Of a DNA stretch of 64,000 bases, positions 8,344 to 19,590 are shown in pieces (positions within the stretch are counted from its first letter, which is position 1; every line of letters begins with the position of its first letter). This DNA comes from Dethiosulfatibacter aminovorans DSM 17477 (GTDB lineage Bacteria; Bacillota; Clostridia; Tissierellales; Dethiosulfatibacteraceae). Location of the stretch: contig NZ_FQZL01000004.1 in NCBI RefSeq assembly GCF_900142005.1, positions 186,001 to 250,000 of the forward strand, read 5' to 3'. Made by a program: the position numbers and the translations under genes. Under the pieces are notes generated by a model. That model made no database searches. It was not told the DNA's origin and saw only the letters and a list, made by a program, of their open reading frames with translations.

Positions 8344-9525
8344 ATGGGTATTTTTGACGGAGTAAAAGTAATTGATTTTACACATGCCTATGCCGGTCCC
8401 TTTGCAACACTGAATCTTGCGGATTTCGGAGCGGATGTAATCAAAATAGAGAGAAGAGATACTGGAGATGTTTCCAGAGGATGGGGTCCATTCAAAAACG
8501 ACTACAGTGGATATTACAGTTCATTCAACAGGGGAAAGAGAAGCATAACACTTGATTTCAGAAGCGAAGAAGGTCAGAAGGTCATATTTGATCTTGTAAA
8601 GGATGCCGATATAGTATGTTCAAATTTTAAGGCCGGTACGTTGGACAAGTATGGCATCGGATACGACAAAATGAAAGAAATTAAGCCTGATATAATTTAC
8701 GCTGCTATTTCAGGTTTTGGAGAAACTGGAGTTCTTTCTTCATTTGCAGCCTATGACAATGTTGTACAGGCAATAAGCGGGTTGATGGACGTAACAGGAT
8801 TCCAAAGTGGTGATCCAACAAAAATAGGACCTGCAATAGGCGACAGTTTTACGGGACTTCTTCTGTTCATGGGTATAGCCACTGCATACTACCACAAGCT
8901 AAAAACAGGCAAGGGACAGAAAATAGATGTTACAATGCTGGGATCATTGTTGATGATGCTGGATAATCCGATTATGGCTTCATCGGTTAAAGAAGAAAAG
9001 GTTACAAGAATTGGAAATATGAATCCCCACTACTCGCCATGTGACATCTTCAAGGTAAAGGACGGCTATGTAACAATAGCAGTTAAAAACCAGAAAATGT
9101 GGGATTCATTCTGTTCGATTGTCAGTGATAATGAAATACTGTCAGATAAAAGATTTGAAACCAATGAAGAAAGACTTAAAAACAGTATGGTTCTGAAGGA
9201 AATAATAGATAACCTGCTTCAAGACAAAACAAAGGAAGAAATTGAAGAAAAACTTACAGGTGCTGGAATACCTTGTGCACCGGTTATGAATATTAAAGAG
9301 GCTTTTGATAACGAACAGCTTATAGAAAGAGATATGATAGTAGAACTTGCAGATCCTGGTACGGGCAGTATAAAAGTTGTAGGTAACCCAATAAAACTGT
9401 CGAGGGACTTGCCTGTCATTTCAAAGCCGTCACCTTTGCTCGGACATCATACTGATGAAATCTTGAAAGAAATTGGATATGAAAAGGGAAAAATTAGTGA
9501 ATTAAAAGAACAGAATATTATATAA
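8344..9525 (+). CDS. Class III (CaiB/BaiF) CoA-transferase
   Basis: A 393-residue CaiB-family protein 16 bases downstream of its paralogue, with AAAGGAGAG before the ATG. It has DFTHAYAGPFATLNLADFGA, EVIKIE-like DVIKIERRDTGD, and the active-site stretch IGPAIGDSFTG with Asp167 intact, followed by TGKGQKIDVTMLGS. It is expected to load CoA onto the substrate brought in by the BCCT carrier encoded next. The pair of an Asp-containing and a Glu-substituted CaiB protein suggests one catalytic and one structural subunit. Carnitine/crotonobetaine or DMSP-like substrates are both possible; no hydratase, CoA ligase or ETF gene is present to decide. Confidence 0.9.
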   Translation: MGIFDGVKVIDFTHAYAGPFATLNLADFGADVIKIERRDTGDVSRGWGPFKNDYSGYYSSFNRGKRSITLDFRSEEGQKVIFDLVKDADIVCSNFKAGTLDKYGIGYDKMKEIKPDIIYAAISGFGETGVLSSFAAYDNVVQAISGLMDVTGFQSGDPTKIGPAIGDSFTGLLLFMGIATAYYHKLKTGKGQKIDVTMLGSLLMMLDNPIMASSVKEEKVTRIGNMNPHYSPCDIFKVKDGYVTIAVKNQKMWDSFCSIVSDNEILSDKRFETNEERLKNSMVLKEIIDNLLQDKTKEEIEEKLTGAGIPCAPVMNIKEAFDNEQLIERDMIVELADPGTGSIKVVGNPIKLSRDLPVISKPSPLLGHHTDEILKEIGYEKGKISELKEQNII

Positions 9526-9539
9526 AAAGGAGAAATTTC

Positions 9540-11105
9540 ATGAATAAAAAAAATATTGATTATTCTTTGATGCTGCCGTCCATTATTTTAACACTTTTGC
9601 TTTCAATACCTCTGGCATTGTTCAAGGAAAAAGGTGGAATTGTAGTAAATGCCGTTTTCAGTTTTATAACATCAAATTTCAAATGGGCATTTTTACTTTT
9701 CGGACTTTTCTGTGTTGTGTTCCTGATTTGGCTTGCACTCAGCAGATGGGGCAACATTTTCCTGGGTCAGCCTGGTGAAAAACCTGAATTTTCAAATTAT
9801 ACATGGGCTGCAATGATTTTCTGTGCAGGCATCGGTATTGCAATAGTTTACTGGGCATTTATTGAACCTGTTTACTACATGGGAGGACCACCACTGGGAG
9901 TTGCTGCAGGTACATCAATGGCTGCCGAATTTGCAGGAATGCTGGGTCAGTTTCACTGGGGTGTAACACCGTGGGCTATCTACTGTATACCTACAATACC
10001 CATTGCATATTCAATACACGTAAAAAGAGCTTCCACTCTTAGATTGAGTACAGCCTGCAAGGGAGTCATAGGTTCACATGCAGAAGGATTTGCCGGTAAA
10101 ATGATAAACGTACTTGTAATATTTGCAATGATAGGCGGAGTAGGTACGTCTCTTGGACTTGCTGTCCCCCTTGTTACTACGCTGTTTGCACATATGCTTG
10201 GAATACAGGAAAGTTTTTCACTTCAGATCATTGTACTGACCATATTTACAGCATTAATAGCAGTTACCGTTTATTCAGGATTACAGAAGGGTATGGCAAA
10301 GCTTGCTGATTTCAATACCTATATTGCATATTTTCTGTTGGCATTTGTATTTATTGTAGGACCTACAATATTTATTCTTAATCTATGGGTAAACAGTCTT
10401 GGACTAATGGTTACTGATTTCATAAGAATGAGCTTGTGGACAGATCCTATAGCAAATTCAGGATTTCCAGAAGGATGGACAGTATTCTACTGGGCATGGT
10501 GGATTGCATATGCTCCTATGATGGGATTGTTTGTTGCAAGGATATCAAGAGGTAGAACGGTTAAGCAGGTTATACTGGGCGAATTGATATTTGGAAGTCT
10601 AGGATGTTGGGTATTCTTTGCAATCTGGGGAGGATATGCAATAGATGTCCAGATATCAGGGGCGATGGATGTTGCTTCAATTGTCGCAGAACTGGGCACA
10701 ACGGGAACAATAGTGGCCATATTGAGTTCTCTTCCTCTAGGAAACCAGCTGATCATACCGGTGTTTACCGTTTTGTGCGTAGTATTTCTTGCTACAACTC
10801 TCAATTCAGCTGCATTTACACTGTCGGCGCAGGTAACTAAAAACATTAAGGGTGATGAGGAACCGAATAAATGGAACAGAACACTTTGGGCGATATTCCT
10901 GGGAGTATTTGCTGTCGGGCTTCTTGCTACGGGAGGACTTAAGACAGTACAGCTTGCATCGATAGTTGTTGCTCTTCCTCTCATGCCAATATTGTTGATA
11001 ATGGTTGTTTCCGTAATGAAATGGATGAGAGAGGATTATGGTGAAATACTGATGCCTAAAGTAGCCGTTAAGGAAGAAAGGGAAATTAAATCAATAGCTG
11101 AATAA
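9540..11105 (+). CDS. BCCT family transporter (betaine/carnitine/choline type)
   Basis: A 521-residue, 12-segment membrane carrier of the BCCT family for quaternary-ammonium or sulfonium substrates. Family signatures: AMIFCAGIGIAIVYWAFIEP in the early helices and FYWAWWIAYAPMMGLFVARI with RGRTVKQVILGEL after helix 8, where Trp residues form the substrate box. The early motif reads GIGIAIVYW, closer to substrate exchangers such as CaiT than to the Na-coupled GMGIGL type, so product/substrate antiport is possible (inference). Fifteen bases after the second CoA-transferase; last gene before a terminator. Confidence 0.92.
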   Translation: MNKKNIDYSLMLPSIILTLLLSIPLALFKEKGGIVVNAVFSFITSNFKWAFLLFGLFCVVFLIWLALSRWGNIFLGQPGEKPEFSNYTWAAMIFCAGIGIAIVYWAFIEPVYYMGGPPLGVAAGTSMAAEFAGMLGQFHWGVTPWAIYCIPTIPIAYSIHVKRASTLRLSTACKGVIGSHAEGFAGKMINVLVIFAMIGGVGTSLGLAVPLVTTLFAHMLGIQESFSLQIIVLTIFTALIAVTVYSGLQKGMAKLADFNTYIAYFLLAFVFIVGPTIFILNLWVNSLGLMVTDFIRMSLWTDPIANSGFPEGWTVFYWAWWIAYAPMMGLFVARISRGRTVKQVILGELIFGSLGCWVFFAIWGGYAIDVQISGAMDVASIVAELGTTGTIVAILSSLPLGNQLIIPVFTVLCVVFLATTLNSAAFTLSAQVTKNIKGDEEPNKWNRTLWAIFLGVFAVGLLATGGLKTVQLASIVVALPLMPILLIMVVSVMKWMREDYGEILMPKVAVKEEREIKSIAE

Positions 11106-11112
11106 AATAAAA

Positions 11113-11142
11113 GAGGGATGTTTCATCCCTCCACATCTTTTT
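11113..11142 (+). terminator. Terminator after the BCCT gene
   Basis: Perfect 8-bp stem GAGGGATG / CATCCCTC with a 3-base loop; the T-rich tail (CACATCTTTTT) is slightly delayed. The following 250 bases to 11393 are AT-rich and hold no recognised element. Confidence 0.75.
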
Positions 11143-11393
11143 ATCCAAAATTTATTATATTTTTGTATGAATATATTATAATACCCAACTATTCTTAGTA
11201 GTATTATATAGATATCAGTATACGAACGTAAGGTGAATTATGGCTTATATACTAGAAAATAGATAACAATTAAAAGACCATGAAAAGAGTATAGTATCAA
11301 CGCTGGAAAAGTGCAATAGCTTAGGAAAGTCAAAAACGCATAGTATATTGAAAAGTTTTCGTTATGATGTCATGGTTTTGAATTGAGGATTGT

Positions 11394-12041
11394 ATGAAAA
11401 ATAATAGAATTTATAATAGGGCAAAAAAACCCATTGAAGAAATTGAAACATTGATTGATTACTTAATGAATCCCGTGTTTGAAATTTCGGGTGATGTTAC
11501 GGTAGACATGGCTGTAAACATATTTAAAGAAGATTGTAACACAATAATTGTAAACAAAAATAATTTTGGAAAAATAAGGATAATTGACAGGGATATATTG
11601 TTTGATCTTCTGTTGAAGGATGTTGGTAAAGACAAAAATATATTCGATTACGGTTCTGAAGATTTTTGTTTATTGGAAAACTTGGACAATATTTCTGATA
11701 TTCAAAGCAGGTACATATTGGTGAGAAATCTGGAATTTAAAGTGACAGGTGTTTTTAAAAGAACATACATAAACAGGCTTTCTGACAAGTTTGACCATCT
11801 GAATGAAAAAAAAATAATGAATATAGTAAAGAACAAATTGAATGACGATACTCCTGATATAATTGTAAACAAGGTAATTCCCATCAAACAGGCAAAGGAA
11901 AAAGTTGAAAGGGAATTGATTACAATGGTTATGAAAGAAGTCAAAAGTACATATAAGGCGGCTAGAATCCTTGATGTGAGTCAGCCGACCATAGCAAGAA
12001 AGGCTAAAAGGTATAATGATGAATTACTTGACTTGATATAA
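11394..12041 (+). CDS. CBS-domain protein with C-terminal Fis/TyrR-type HTH, lacking an AAA+ domain
   Basis: A 215-residue protein. Residues about 22-75 (LMNPVFEISGDVTVDMAVNIFKED...IRIIDRDILF) look like a CBS motif and a second, weaker one follows to about 150; CBS pairs usually sense adenine nucleotides. The C-terminus (STYKAARILDVSQPTIARKAKRYND, about 185-209) is the HTH normally found at the end of sigma-54 activators. The central AAA+ ATPase is missing, so it cannot open sigma-54 promoters itself; it could compete for or modulate enhancer sites. It lies between the BCCT operon and a full sigma-54 activator. Start follows GAGG. No close named family recognised. Confidence 0.6.
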   Translation: MKNNRIYNRAKKPIEEIETLIDYLMNPVFEISGDVTVDMAVNIFKEDCNTIIVNKNNFGKIRIIDRDILFDLLLKDVGKDKNIFDYGSEDFCLLENLDNISDIQSRYILVRNLEFKVTGVFKRTYINRLSDKFDHLNEKKIMNIVKNKLNDDTPDIIVNKVIPIKQAKEKVERELITMVMKEVKSTYKAARILDVSQPTIARKAKRYNDELLDLI

Positions 12042-12092
12042 AGGATCGGATCATGTGAATTTTTCATCAAGAAAATTTTGTCAGTGAAAACG

Positions 12093-12121
12093 TTGCTTCA
12101 ATCTGATATCATGTATATAAA
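12093..12121 (+). promoter_or_regulatory. Possible sigma-A-type promoter for the PAS activator gene
   Basis: TTGCTT at 12093-12098 and TATAAA at 12116-12121 with 17-base spacing; the leader would be only a dozen bases, so this is tentative. Confidence 0.35.
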
Positions 12122-12140
12122 GAAATATATGGAGTAAGTT

Positions 12141-13481
12141 ATGCTTATAAGTGACAAGGAATTTAGAAGAGTTATAGATAACCTTCATGATGAAATAATG
12201 ATCTATGATGATAATTATAGACTCGTTTATGTCAATAATGCTACTAAAAAGCATTATGGAATTGATCCTGAAGATTTGATAGGGAAGAAGTTTTCCGACT
12301 TGGATGAAACTTATTGGGGAAATTCTACTCTGCCTGAAGTCTATAATAAAAAGAAGATAGTAGCAAAAAGACAAATAACAAATCAGGGTATAGACATTGT
12401 AACCATTTCCACACCTATTTTTGACAAGAACAACGATATCAAGTATGTAGGTCAAAATGTCAATGAAATAAATACTCTGAATGAATTCAGTAAAAATGAC
12501 TGTATTGATTGCGAATGGTTTGATTCAGACGAAGACACGGAATATATTTACAAAAGTAAGGAAATGGAAAAAACCATGTCGAACATCAATAAAATAAAAA
12601 ACCTTAAATCAACATGTTTGCTCATAGGGGAAACAGGTACGGGAAAAAGTCATTTGGCAAAGTATATGCATATCAGCAGCAAATATAAGAACAAACCTTT
12701 TGTAAGCATCAACTGTGCTTGTATGAATCCGAATCTAATTGAATCTGAGCTGTTTGGATATGAGAAAGGAGCTTTTACAGGAGCAAATGCAAGGGGCAAA
12801 GAAGGTCTGGTTGAGGCAGCTGACAATGGAATACTTTTTCTTGACGAAATTTCCGAAATACCTCTGGAATTTCAGGCAAAGCTTCTTCATTTCCTCCAGT
12901 ATCAGGAATTTATTCCTGTTGGTGGAAGTGTAAAAAAAGAAGTAAACGTGAAGATAATAGCTGCAACAAACAGAAGTCTTTCATCAATGGTTGAACAAAA
13001 GGCATTCAGGGAAGATCTGTACTATAGATTGAATACCTTTGAAATAAAGCTTTTACCTTTAAGGGAAAGAAGAGAAGATTTGAAATTATACATAGACTAT
13101 TTTCTCGATAAATTCAATAATTCCTATTTTAGAAAATGTAAGATAAGTCCTGAAGCATTAAATGTACTTTTCAACTATTCATGGCCCGGCAATGTCAGGG
13201 AGGTTGAACATATCATTGAAAAGGCTGTAGTATTGTCGAAAGACAAGGAAATAAAGATAAATGATCTTCCTAAAAGAATTTTTGAATACAATACACATAC
13301 CTTCAATTCAATGATTGAAAAGGAAAAGAGTTTTGATGAATTGATGGATTCAGTGGAATCAAAAATTATCAATGAATATTACAAACAGTACAAAACCAGC
13401 ATAAAAGTGGCTGAAGTACTTGGCATCAGTCAATCAAAGGCCTATAGACTCATAAAGAAGCATGTACTGGATGAAAAGTAA
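12141..13481 (+). CDS. PAS-type sigma-54-dependent transcriptional activator
   Basis: A 446-residue enhancer-binding protein. An N-terminal PAS domain (about residues 5-110) would sense a ligand or redox state. The AAA+ core has Walker A GETGTGKS (163-170), the sigma-54 contact loop GAFTGA (210-215, inside [11 protein letters not shown]), Walker B ILFLDEI (231-237) and the arginine-finger region FREDLYYRLN. The C-terminal HTH is VAEVLGISQSKAYRLIKKH. All parts needed for sigma-54 activation are intact. The nearest sigma-54 promoter upstream is that of the CoA-transferase/BCCT operon (7049), its probable target. GGAG precedes the start. Confidence 0.9.
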   Translation: MLISDKEFRRVIDNLHDEIMIYDDNYRLVYVNNATKKHYGIDPEDLIGKKFSDLDETYWGNSTLPEVYNKKKIVAKRQITNQGIDIVTISTPIFDKNNDIKYVGQNVNEINTLNEFSKNDCIDCEWFDSDEDTEYIYKSKEMEKTMSNINKIKNLKSTCLLIGETGTGKSHLAKYMHISSKYKNKPFVSINCACMNPNLIESELFGYEKGAFTGANARGKEGLVEAADNGILFLDEISEIPLEFQAKLLHFLQYQEFIPVGGSVKKEVNVKIIAATNRSLSSMVEQKAFREDLYYRLNTFEIKLLPLRERREDLKLYIDYFLDKFNNSYFRKCKISPEALNVLFNYSWPGNVREVEHIIEKAVVLSKDKEIKINDLPKRIFEYNTHTFNSMIEKEKSFDELMDSVESKIINEYYKQYKTSIKVAEVLGISQSKAYRLIKKHVLDEK

Positions 13482-13505
13482 TTATAAATTAAATAAACGA
13501 GTGTC

Positions 13506-13534
13506 TTGACAAAGATATTATAGTATAATATTAT
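13506..13534 (+). promoter_or_regulatory. Sigma-A-type promoter of serS
   Basis: TTGACA at 13506-13511 and TATTAT at 13529-13534, 17-base spacing; predicted start near 13541 at the beginning of the T-box leader. A TATAAT at 13524-13529 has too short a spacing. Confidence 0.72.
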
Positions 13535-13540
13535 TACAAG

Positions 13541-13782
13541 AAAGTAGCTATGACTGTGAAGGAAAGCAGTAGGCTGACATGTTTTTAAAGAGAGCTTCTG
13601 GTTGGTGTGAAGAGGCAAAACATGCTGTTGAATCCGTTCCCGAGTCTGCAGGGGTTGAAAAACCTGCACGTTGGAGGCGTTAACTCATTTGAGCGACTGC
13701 AGTTATTATTTGCAGTAATCAGGGTGGTATCGCGGTAGTATTCAATACTCTCGTCCCTTTATACAGGGACGGGAGTTTTTTT
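13541..13782 (+). promoter_or_regulatory. T-box riboswitch (tRNA-Ser responsive) upstream of serS
   Basis: The leader contains the T-box sequence AGGGTGGTATCGCGG at 13721-13735, followed by a terminator (CTCTCGTCCCT / AGGGACGGGAG, loop TTATAC) and a run of T at 13776-13782. Stem I begins around 13555; a kink-turn-like AGTAGGCTGA precedes ACATGTTTT, which pairs with AAAACATG. A TCC Ser triplet at 13633-13635 in the position of the specifier loop is the candidate specifier. Uncharged tRNA-Ser would bind and stabilise the antiterminator, switching on serS. Confidence 0.93.
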
Positions 13783-13825
13783 ATTATAGGACAACCCAAA
13801 AACCTTATTTAAAGGTTAAACCTAG

Positions 13826-16280
<2,455 letters not shown>

Positions 16281-16311
16281 AATAATCTAAATTGTCAATT
16301 TATTGAAATAT

Positions 16312-16340
16312 ACAGTCAGCACTTAAATTGCTGGCTGTTT
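16312..16340 (+). terminator. Terminator after the carboxypeptidase gene
   Basis: ACAGTCAGCA / TGCTGGCTGT stem (10 bp, one G-T) with a 7-base loop followed by a short T run. Confidence 0.75.
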
Positions 16341-16379
16341 CAATGTCGGCAGACAATTTGAATAAATAAGAGGTTTTTT

Positions 16380-17300
16380 ATGATACTAGCTACAGTAGTA
16401 AACTCGGTGCTTATAATGGGCTTCCTCATAGCCATAGGTTTCTTCCTGGTGAAAAAGGGAATAATAACCACAGAAGTGGAGCAGGCGTTCACCTTCATGC
16501 TTCTAAACATAGCAATACCGGCACTGGTTATCAAATCATTCAATATAGAATATTCTCCTGAAAAAATGGACCTTGGATTCAAGGTGTTGAAACTGGCATT
16601 TCTTTTTACAGCTGGAACGGTTTTTCTCAACCATTTCATTCTAATGAAGGTGAAGAATATCGGAAAGAGAAAGGTCATGAGATATACAAATGCACTGACA
16701 AACTGCGGATTCATGGGATTTCCAGTAGTCTACCAGGTATACGGAGCAGAGGGAACCTTCTTTGCTTCAATGTTTTATGTCAGTGTTATCTTTCTCATGT
16801 GGACCTACGGAATGTCCATCTTCTACGACAAGTTCGGAAAAAGGGAGCTTAAGGGAATGCTTCTTAATCCCAACATGATTTCAGTATATATAGGCCTTTG
16901 CATATTCTTCTTTTCAATAGAGATACCCCATATCGTAGAGAATATGATTGATTCCGTTGGTGGGATAATAACTCCCCTTGCAATGTTCATAATAGGCGCA
17001 AGGATAGGAAGGGTCAGGCTGTCTGAAATGTTAAGCGATATTTTTGTATATCTTGCAACCTTCATTAAGCTTGTGTTCTTTCCCTTGATCATGGTGTTTA
17101 TACTGTCAATAATTGAAATGGATCCTTTGATTGAAGGAGTGTGTCTCATATATGCTTCACTGCCTCCACCTGCAATAGCTGTTGTTATAGCCAGCCAGTT
17201 CAACTGCGAGGTTGACTTTTCATCAAAGATAGTAGTGATGACACACTTGTTTTCACTTGTTACAATACCCCTCATGTTTGCAATATTCGAGTTGTTGTAA
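16380..17300 (+). CDS. AEC family transporter (auxin efflux carrier-like permease)
   Basis: A 306-residue protein with about ten membrane segments in two inverted halves, typical of AEC permeases (MdcF/YwkB group). The repeated helix-break segments (FMLLNIAIPALVIKSF in the first half, YASLPPPAIAVVIASQF in the second) are the crossover helices. Substrates are usually di- or monocarboxylates such as malate or malonate; nothing nearby identifies this one. Start follows AAGAGG after a terminator, so it is monocistronic. Confidence 0.85.
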   Translation: MILATVVNSVLIMGFLIAIGFFLVKKGIITTEVEQAFTFMLLNIAIPALVIKSFNIEYSPEKMDLGFKVLKLAFLFTAGTVFLNHFILMKVKNIGKRKVMRYTNALTNCGFMGFPVVYQVYGAEGTFFASMFYVSVIFLMWTYGMSIFYDKFGKRELKGMLLNPNMISVYIGLCIFFFSIEIPHIVENMIDSVGGIITPLAMFIIGARIGRVRLSEMLSDIFVYLATFIKLVFFPLIMVFILSIIEMDPLIEGVCLIYASLPPPAIAVVIASQFNCEVDFSSKIVVMTHLFSLVTIPLMFAIFELL

Positions 17301-17342
17301 GGCTTAGAGGATTAAATAAATTTTTATATATTAACGACCATA

Positions 17343-17355
17343 TGACTAATTAGTC
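17343..17355. repeat. Palindrome GACTAATTAGTC
   Basis: A 12-base perfect palindrome embedded in ATGACTAATTAGTCTAA, between the AEC gene and its terminator. Its half (TGACTAA) is the motif seen at 6816-6929 but in the opposite arrangement with no spacer. Confidence 0.4.
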
Positions 17356-17366
17356 TAATACTAAAA

Positions 17367-17394
17367 AAACACACTTCGTTGAAGTGTGTTTTTC
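17367..17394. terminator. Bidirectional terminator between the AEC gene and tRNA-Pro
   Basis: AAACACACTTC / GAAGTGTGTTT (11 bp) with a GTT loop, a T run on the right and an A run on the left, so it can end the AEC transcript and the minus-strand tRNA transcript. Confidence 0.88.
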
Positions 17395-17421
17395 GTTGAT
17401 ATTTAAATGCATATAGCGTTT

Positions 17422-17498
17422 TGGTCGGGACGACAGGATTTGAACCTGCGACCCCATGACCCCCAGTCATGTACTCTACCAAGCTGAGCCACGTCCCG
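17422..17498 (-). tRNA. tRNA-Pro (anticodon GGG)
   Basis: On the minus strand the sequence folds into a 77-base cloverleaf: acceptor CGGGACG / CGTCCCG, anticodon stem CATGA / TCATG with loop CTGGGGG (GGG anticodon, G37), T arm GCAGG-TTCAAAT-CCTGT, and an encoded 3' CCA at 17422-17424. Confidence 0.95.
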
Positions 17499-17809
17499 AC
17501 AATTTACCGGTTCTCTATAAAACCGGTAAGTAATATTATACACTTATTTGTTGATTTGTCAATGAAAGTTGGCGTTTAAATGCAAAATATCTTTCAACTT
17601 TGATCAAATGTGGATAAACTTTCTTGAAATGGATTTTTTTGTGGATAAAACAGTGCCAAAAGGGATAATTATGGTAAAATATAGGTGTAGACCATGCAGG
17701 TATAAAACAACAAACATATACTTTCGATACTTGAATCACCTTATGAAATTTCACAGGAAATTATATTAATGATTGCAATAAAAATATTGTAACAGGAGAG
17801 TGATTAGAT
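17499..17809. other. Intergenic region upstream of the membrane-protein pair
   Basis: About 310 AT-rich bases. A short inverted repeat (ACCGGTTCTCTATAAAACCGGT, 17506-17527) lies next to the tRNA promoter side. No convincing sigma-A promoter was fixed and the one plus-strand open frame here has no ribosome binding site. Confidence 0.4.
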
Positions 17810-18730
17810 ATGAAAGACGTTGCCAGGCTGTTTGACTACTTCAAGGATGCATTTCATTTGAATGTGGAAAACAGGAAGCTCTATATGCCTCAAATTATTC
17901 TTATACTAGTTAAAACCTGTATTTTTCTTGCCTTTGGTATTTTCATATACCAGGTCATAGTCAGCTTCGAATATACGGGATTCAGCGAAAATGTCATAAA
18001 GGATGCTGTCTTTGGCTTGGCATGGTGGATCGCAGGAATGATATTACTCGGTATCATAGGTGGTATAGTAATTGAAGCAGGACTCTTCAACATGTACAGG
18101 GTTTGCATCTATGAAAGGGAACTCAGGTCGGGAGAATTCTTCGAAGGGGTGAGAAAGAATTTCCTGAAATTCCTTCTTGCAGATTTCATCATGCTCATCG
18201 TGTGGCTCTTGATTTTTATTCCATACATCATCATAGGGGTCTTGTCGTTGCTGACGGGCTTTGTTCTCATACCTCTCATGATTTCAGTTTTCACAATAAT
18301 GTGGAAGGTGTCAATGGCCGTGGATGATGTATTTGTTATTGAAGGATTCAAGAGAGGTTTCCATTTTGCAGTTGAGCATTTCATACCGCTGAGCGTACTT
18401 GTCATCATAAGGGAATCATTCCTTAATTTAGGCAACGGTTCGTGGAAGTCCAATTCCAGAAGCAGTTCTTCAAATTCATCGTCCAACTTCATGGATGACC
18501 TTCCAATTGATATTGAGCCTCCGGACATTACCGTTCACCAGGGATATTTGAAGGCACTTCCCTATATCAAGATTGGATTCTATGTTATGCTTCCAGTAAT
18601 ATCAATAGCAGTAATAGTAGGCTCACTTGTTAGAATGGTATTCCAGATATTCTTCGGACTCGCATCCTTCATAATGTATGCGGATAATGTAAGTAAACCT
18701 GATGAAAGATCCTCGTGGGAGGTGGAATAG
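17810..18730 (+). CDS. Integral membrane protein of unknown function (paralogue of next gene)
   Basis: A 306-residue protein with about six hydrophobic segments (for example LVKTCIFLAFGIFIYQVIV, LAWWIAGMILLGIIGGIVIE, FIMLIVWLLIFIPYIIIGVL). A Ser/Asn-rich hydrophilic stretch (about residues 204-225, SNSRSSSSNSSSN) splits the last part. The pattern resembles the membrane domain seen in some glycerophosphodiester phosphodiesterase fusions, but no catalytic domain is present and no function can be assigned. It ends with TAG directly abutting the ATG of the next gene, which has the same layout; the two probably form a hetero-oligomer. Confidence 0.75.
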   Translation: MKDVARLFDYFKDAFHLNVENRKLYMPQIILILVKTCIFLAFGIFIYQVIVSFEYTGFSENVIKDAVFGLAWWIAGMILLGIIGGIVIEAGLFNMYRVCIYERELRSGEFFEGVRKNFLKFLLADFIMLIVWLLIFIPYIIIGVLSLLTGFVLIPLMISVFTIMWKVSMAVDDVFVIEGFKRGFHFAVEHFIPLSVLVIIRESFLNLGNGSWKSNSRSSSSNSSSNFMDDLPIDIEPPDITVHQGYLKALPYIKIGFYVMLPVISIAVIVGSLVRMVFQIFFGLASFIMYADNVSKPDERSSWEVE

Positions 18731-19516
18731 ATGTGGTTTGACTTTTTGATGGATGACGGAAAGGCTGTATTTGAGCTGTCCAGACAATACAAGGGTGTAT
18801 TCGTCCCTGTCTTCCTTAAATTGATAATGACTCTGATTATAGGAGTTTATGCAGTCATAAGCATAGGAATCACTGCCATAAGCGGTGCCTTGTCCGGCAT
18901 AGGCAGCGCCAGGGATATTGAAGTGATCATAAGCATCCTCGCTCCTATGTTCATCTTTCTCGTCTTCGGCTATATCATCTTCATGATATTCTGGGCTCTA
19001 ATAGAAGTGGGGAGCATCAATCTTTACAGGGCGGCCATAAATGGAGAGAAGCCTACAAGGGAACATTTCCTTACGGGCATAAAAAGATATATGATGAGGG
19101 TTTTTGGAGGAAAACTGTTTATTCATTTCCTTGTACTCATACTGTCCCCTTTGCTGATAATATTTTTTGTCATATATGCAGTAATACTGGGAATACCAAC
19201 TGCAGGATGGGCTGTTGTGTTCTTGACTGTTGTCATAGGAGCATACTTTGCAACCTGGACAATAGCTATAGTCAACGACGACCTTGGTGTCTTCAAAGGA
19301 CTGGGAGCAAGCTTCAGGCTTGCAAAACGCCATTTCAAGCCCATGTTCATACTTGTTCTGTCAATGATGATGGTGGTCAGGTATTCAAGTTGGATACTCG
19401 GTCCCTTGGCTTTCGTTTTTCTGGGATGGTTCCTTGGAGGAGTTGTAAGGACGTTTTTCAGAATTGTGCTGTACAAGACATATCTGAGGTATGAAGAGAA
19501 AGTACAGTATCCTTGA
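18731..19516 (+). CDS. Integral membrane protein of unknown function (paralogue of preceding gene)
   Basis: A 261-residue protein with about six membrane segments and the same order of motifs as its neighbour: an early GSINLYRAAINGEKPTREHF (compare GLFNMYRVCIYERELRSGEF), then VNDDLGVFKGLGASFRLAKRHF (compare VDDVFVIEGFKRGFHFAVEHF). These shared lines show tandem duplication. No enzyme motif is visible. Start immediately follows the previous stop; a terminator follows the gene. Confidence 0.75.
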   Translation: MWFDFLMDDGKAVFELSRQYKGVFVPVFLKLIMTLIIGVYAVISIGITAISGALSGIGSARDIEVIISILAPMFIFLVFGYIIFMIFWALIEVGSINLYRAAINGEKPTREHFLTGIKRYMMRVFGGKLFIHFLVLILSPLLIIFFVIYAVILGIPTAGWAVVFLTVVIGAYFATWTIAIVNDDLGVFKGLGASFRLAKRHFKPMFILVLSMMMVVRYSSWILGPLAFVFLGWFLGGVVRTFFRIVLYKTYLRYEEKVQYP

Positions 19517-19537
19517 TGTAATTATATAAAGAAATAG

Positions 19538-19576
19538 AAAACCAGTTCCCATAAACATGAGAGCTGGTTTTGTTTT
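19538..19576 (+). terminator. Terminator after the membrane-protein pair
   Basis: AAAACCAGTTC / GAGCTGGTTTT stem (one G-T) with a 12-base loop and T-rich tail. It is strikingly similar in stem, loop and 5' flank to the terminator at 21461. Confidence 0.88.
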
Positions 19577-19590
19577 AGTAAGGTTAAATG

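Noticed and set aside
17569-17769. 66-codon plus-strand frame after tRNA-Pro
   Set aside because: No ribosome binding site, odd composition, no recognisable motif.
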